Of a DNA stretch of 63,334 bases, positions 62,016-63,334 are shown in pieces. The stretch is from positions 1 through 63,334 of the forward strand of contig JAGOAA010000009.1 of NCBI GenBank assembly GCA_017984215.1, in the 5' to 3' direction. The notes under the pieces were generated by a model. It was not told the origin of the DNA, searched no databases, and saw only the letters and a list, made by a program, of their open reading frames with translations. The translations under genes and the position numbers were made by a program. Source of the DNA: Cytophagaceae bacterium. GTDB lineage: Bacteria; Bacteroidota; Bacteroidia; Cytophagales; Spirosomataceae. Position 1 is the first letter of the stretch. Each line of letters starts with the position of its first letter.

Positions 62016-63334
62016 ATGTATTTGAAGAGATTAGGTCTGTTAGGCCTATTATTCCTTGGATTTAATTTGAGCGCGGCGCCGATTAAACATCTGATCCAAA
62101 TGCCGATTCCCCACTCCCATTATTTTGATGTTACTACGACATTGGACGTCAGTAAAGAACACGGGAAATTTATTGATTTGAAAATGGCGGCTTGGAATCC
62201 CGGCTCTTATTTGATTCGTGAATTTGCCAGAAATGTAGAGCAAGTTTCAGCGCAAAGTGGAAATGCCAATTTAGCCATTTCAAAAGTTTCAAAAAATACC
62301 TGGCGCGTTGCTTTACAACCGGGCCTCAAAACGGTTCAAGTGCATTACCAAGTGTATGCAAACGAATTATCGGTGCGTACTTCTTTCCTTGACGATGTGC
62401 ATGGATATATTAATCCGGCAAGTGTTCTGTTGTATGTAGCCAAATGGGCTAAGCAACCGCAAGAATTGAGCATTGTTCCTCACAAGGACTTCAAAAGGGT
62501 TTCTACCGCGTTGAAAAATGTGGGAGGATTCAACTACATCGCGAAGAATTTGGATGAGTTGATCGATTCGCCGATTGAAATTGGGAACCAGCAAGTATGG
62601 AATTTTAAAGTCAATAACATTCCGCATCAAATCGCATTCTTTGGACAAGCGAAAGTTGATTCCGTGAAATTCATTGCAGATGTGAAGAAAATGGCGGAAA
62701 CAGCCCAAGGGGTTGTTGGCCAACATCCATGTGACCATTATGTATTTATTATTCATAACATCCAACGCGGGACAGGTGGTTTGGAGCATTTGTATTCAAC
62801 GACTTGCTCGGTTTCAAGAACATCTTACGAAACGCCTGGAGGCTACCAAGGAGTCTTGAATTTATTAGCGCATGAATATTTCCACTTATGGAATGTGAAA
62901 CGCATTCGTCCGATTGCCCTTGGACCATTCGATTATGAGCAAGAAAACTATACCCATAACCTTTGGTTTTCAGAAGGAATTACCAGCTATTATGCGGATG
63001 TAATCAACCTAAGAACTAAAATGGTTGCTCCTGATGCTTATTTGGTTGACTTAGCAAAAGATATTGCAGGTGTGGAAAATACGCCAGGTGCTCATATTGA
63101 ATCTGCCGCGGCATCGAGTTGGGATGCCTGGATTAAATACTATCGCCCCAACGAGAATTCACGTAATTCAACGGTTTCTTATTATGACAAAGGAGCTTTA
63201 TTGGGAGGTATCTTAAACATGTGGATCATTCAAAAAACGAATGGTGCAAAATGTTTGGACGATGTATTTCAATTACTCTATCAAAACTATTATTTGAAGC
63301 AAGGACGTGGATTTACCGATGCGGAATTAGAAAA
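62016..63334 (+). CDS. M61 family metallopeptidase (glycyl aminopeptidase-like), 3' truncated by window edge
   Basis: The frame opens at ATG 62016 and runs to the end of the window (about 439 codons) without a stop. Signal peptide MYLKRLGLLGLLFLGFNLSA-A, an N-terminal beta domain (AAWNPGSYLIREFARNV, VHYQVYANELSVRTSF), and the zinc motif H286-E-Y-F-H290 (LLAHEYFHLWNVKRIRP), with WFSEGITSYYAD supplying the third ligand. The usual C-terminal PDZ domain lies beyond the window. M61 enzymes release N-terminal glycine or alanine; this one should act in the periplasm. Confidence 0.93.
   Translation, partial: MYLKRLGLLGLLFLGFNLSAAPIKHLIQMPIPHSHYFDVTTTLDVSKEHGKFIDLKMAAWNPGSYLIREFARNVEQVSAQSGNANLAISKVSKNTWRVALQPGLKTVQVHYQVYANELSVRTSFLDDVHGYINPASVLLYVAKWAKQPQELSIVPHKDFKRVSTALKNVGGFNYIAKNLDELIDSPIEIGNQQVWNFKVNNIPHQIAFFGQAKVDSVKFIADVKKMAETAQGVVGQHPCDHYVFIIHNIQRGTGGLEHLYSTTCSVSRTSYETPGGYQGVLNLLAHEYFHLWNVKRIRPIALGPFDYEQENYTHNLWFSEGITSYYADVINLRTKMVAPDAYLVDLAKDIAGVENTPGAHIESAAASSWDAWIKYYRPNENSRNSTVSYYDKGALLGGILNMWIIQKTNGAKCLDDVFQLLYQNYYLKQGRGFTDAELE

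Noticed and set aside
62049-62789. Minus-strand frames at the right edge
   Set aside because: They are shadows of the M61 peptidase gene, which is open on the plus strand to the window end and has a complete HExxH motif.

Overview
The window reads as chromosomal DNA of a Bacteroidota bacterium, most likely a freshwater or aquatic member of the Cytophagales. The evidence is the recurring promoter pattern TTTG-N19-TAnnTTTG, the scarcity of Shine-Dalgarno sequences, a secreted enzyme with a type IX secretion tail, an HU-CCDC81/SPOR protein, and a proteorhodopsin locus with crtY and blh. Nearly all space is coding, genes run in short operons on both strands, and no phage, transposase, CRISPR array or rRNA operon is visible. 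The only RNA gene of a known class is tRNA-Glu.

Layout. 1-2.7 kb: threonine synthesis (end of thrA, thrB) converging on xerC, which lies downstream of rpsU. 3-16 kb: housekeeping and repair genes (metG, pth, an SDR, rlmB, alkB, two methyltransferases, a LysM transglycosylase, DUF3109, an alkyltransferase-like protein, mtgA, hemW, an M16 peptidase). 16-20.7 kb: a GT9 glycosyltransferase, pyrB-pyrR, rfbC, pyrF, DUF2721 and a candidate small RNA. 20.8-26 kb: glgB, tRNA-Glu and the phototrophy locus (rhodopsin, blh, crtY). 26-33 kb: an outer-membrane porin, a sodium:solute symporter, clpS, recR, an exported superoxide dismutase, a 2OG oxygenase and a chromate transporter. 33-36 kb: sugar nucleotide genes galE-rfbB-rfbA. 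36-46 kb: SirB1-like protein, phosphopantetheinyl transferase, WD40 protein, DivIVA-like protein, folB, LacI regulator, a type IX-secreted phosphatase, gyrA and a TPR protein. 46.4-46.8 kb: a repeat island. 46.8-53.3 kb: a two-component system, a MazG-like pyrophosphatase, a DnaA-box cluster, an HTH regulator, cvfB, dapD and gapA. 53.4-61.8 kb: a six-gene operon (TPR protein, plug-less barrel, HU-SPOR protein, TonB-like protein, folC, trmB). The window ends inside an M61 peptidase gene.

Most notable points: (i) the rhodopsin has the DTE proton-pump residues and a glycine at the site that opens a fenestration for a carotenoid antenna; (ii) the six-gene envelope operon includes an inner-membrane protein joining an HU-type fold to a peptidoglycan-binding SPOR domain; (iii) an intergenic cluster of four perfect DnaA boxes is a candidate replication origin; (iv) terminator hairpins overlap or touch start codons (xerC, cvfB); (v) a 19-unit heptamer array adjoins a long inverted repeat; (vi) a 27-bp sequence is repeated, each time next to a terminator; (vii) a candidate small RNA lies between the DUF2721 gene and glgB. 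All calls come from reading the sequence and translations; no database search was run.
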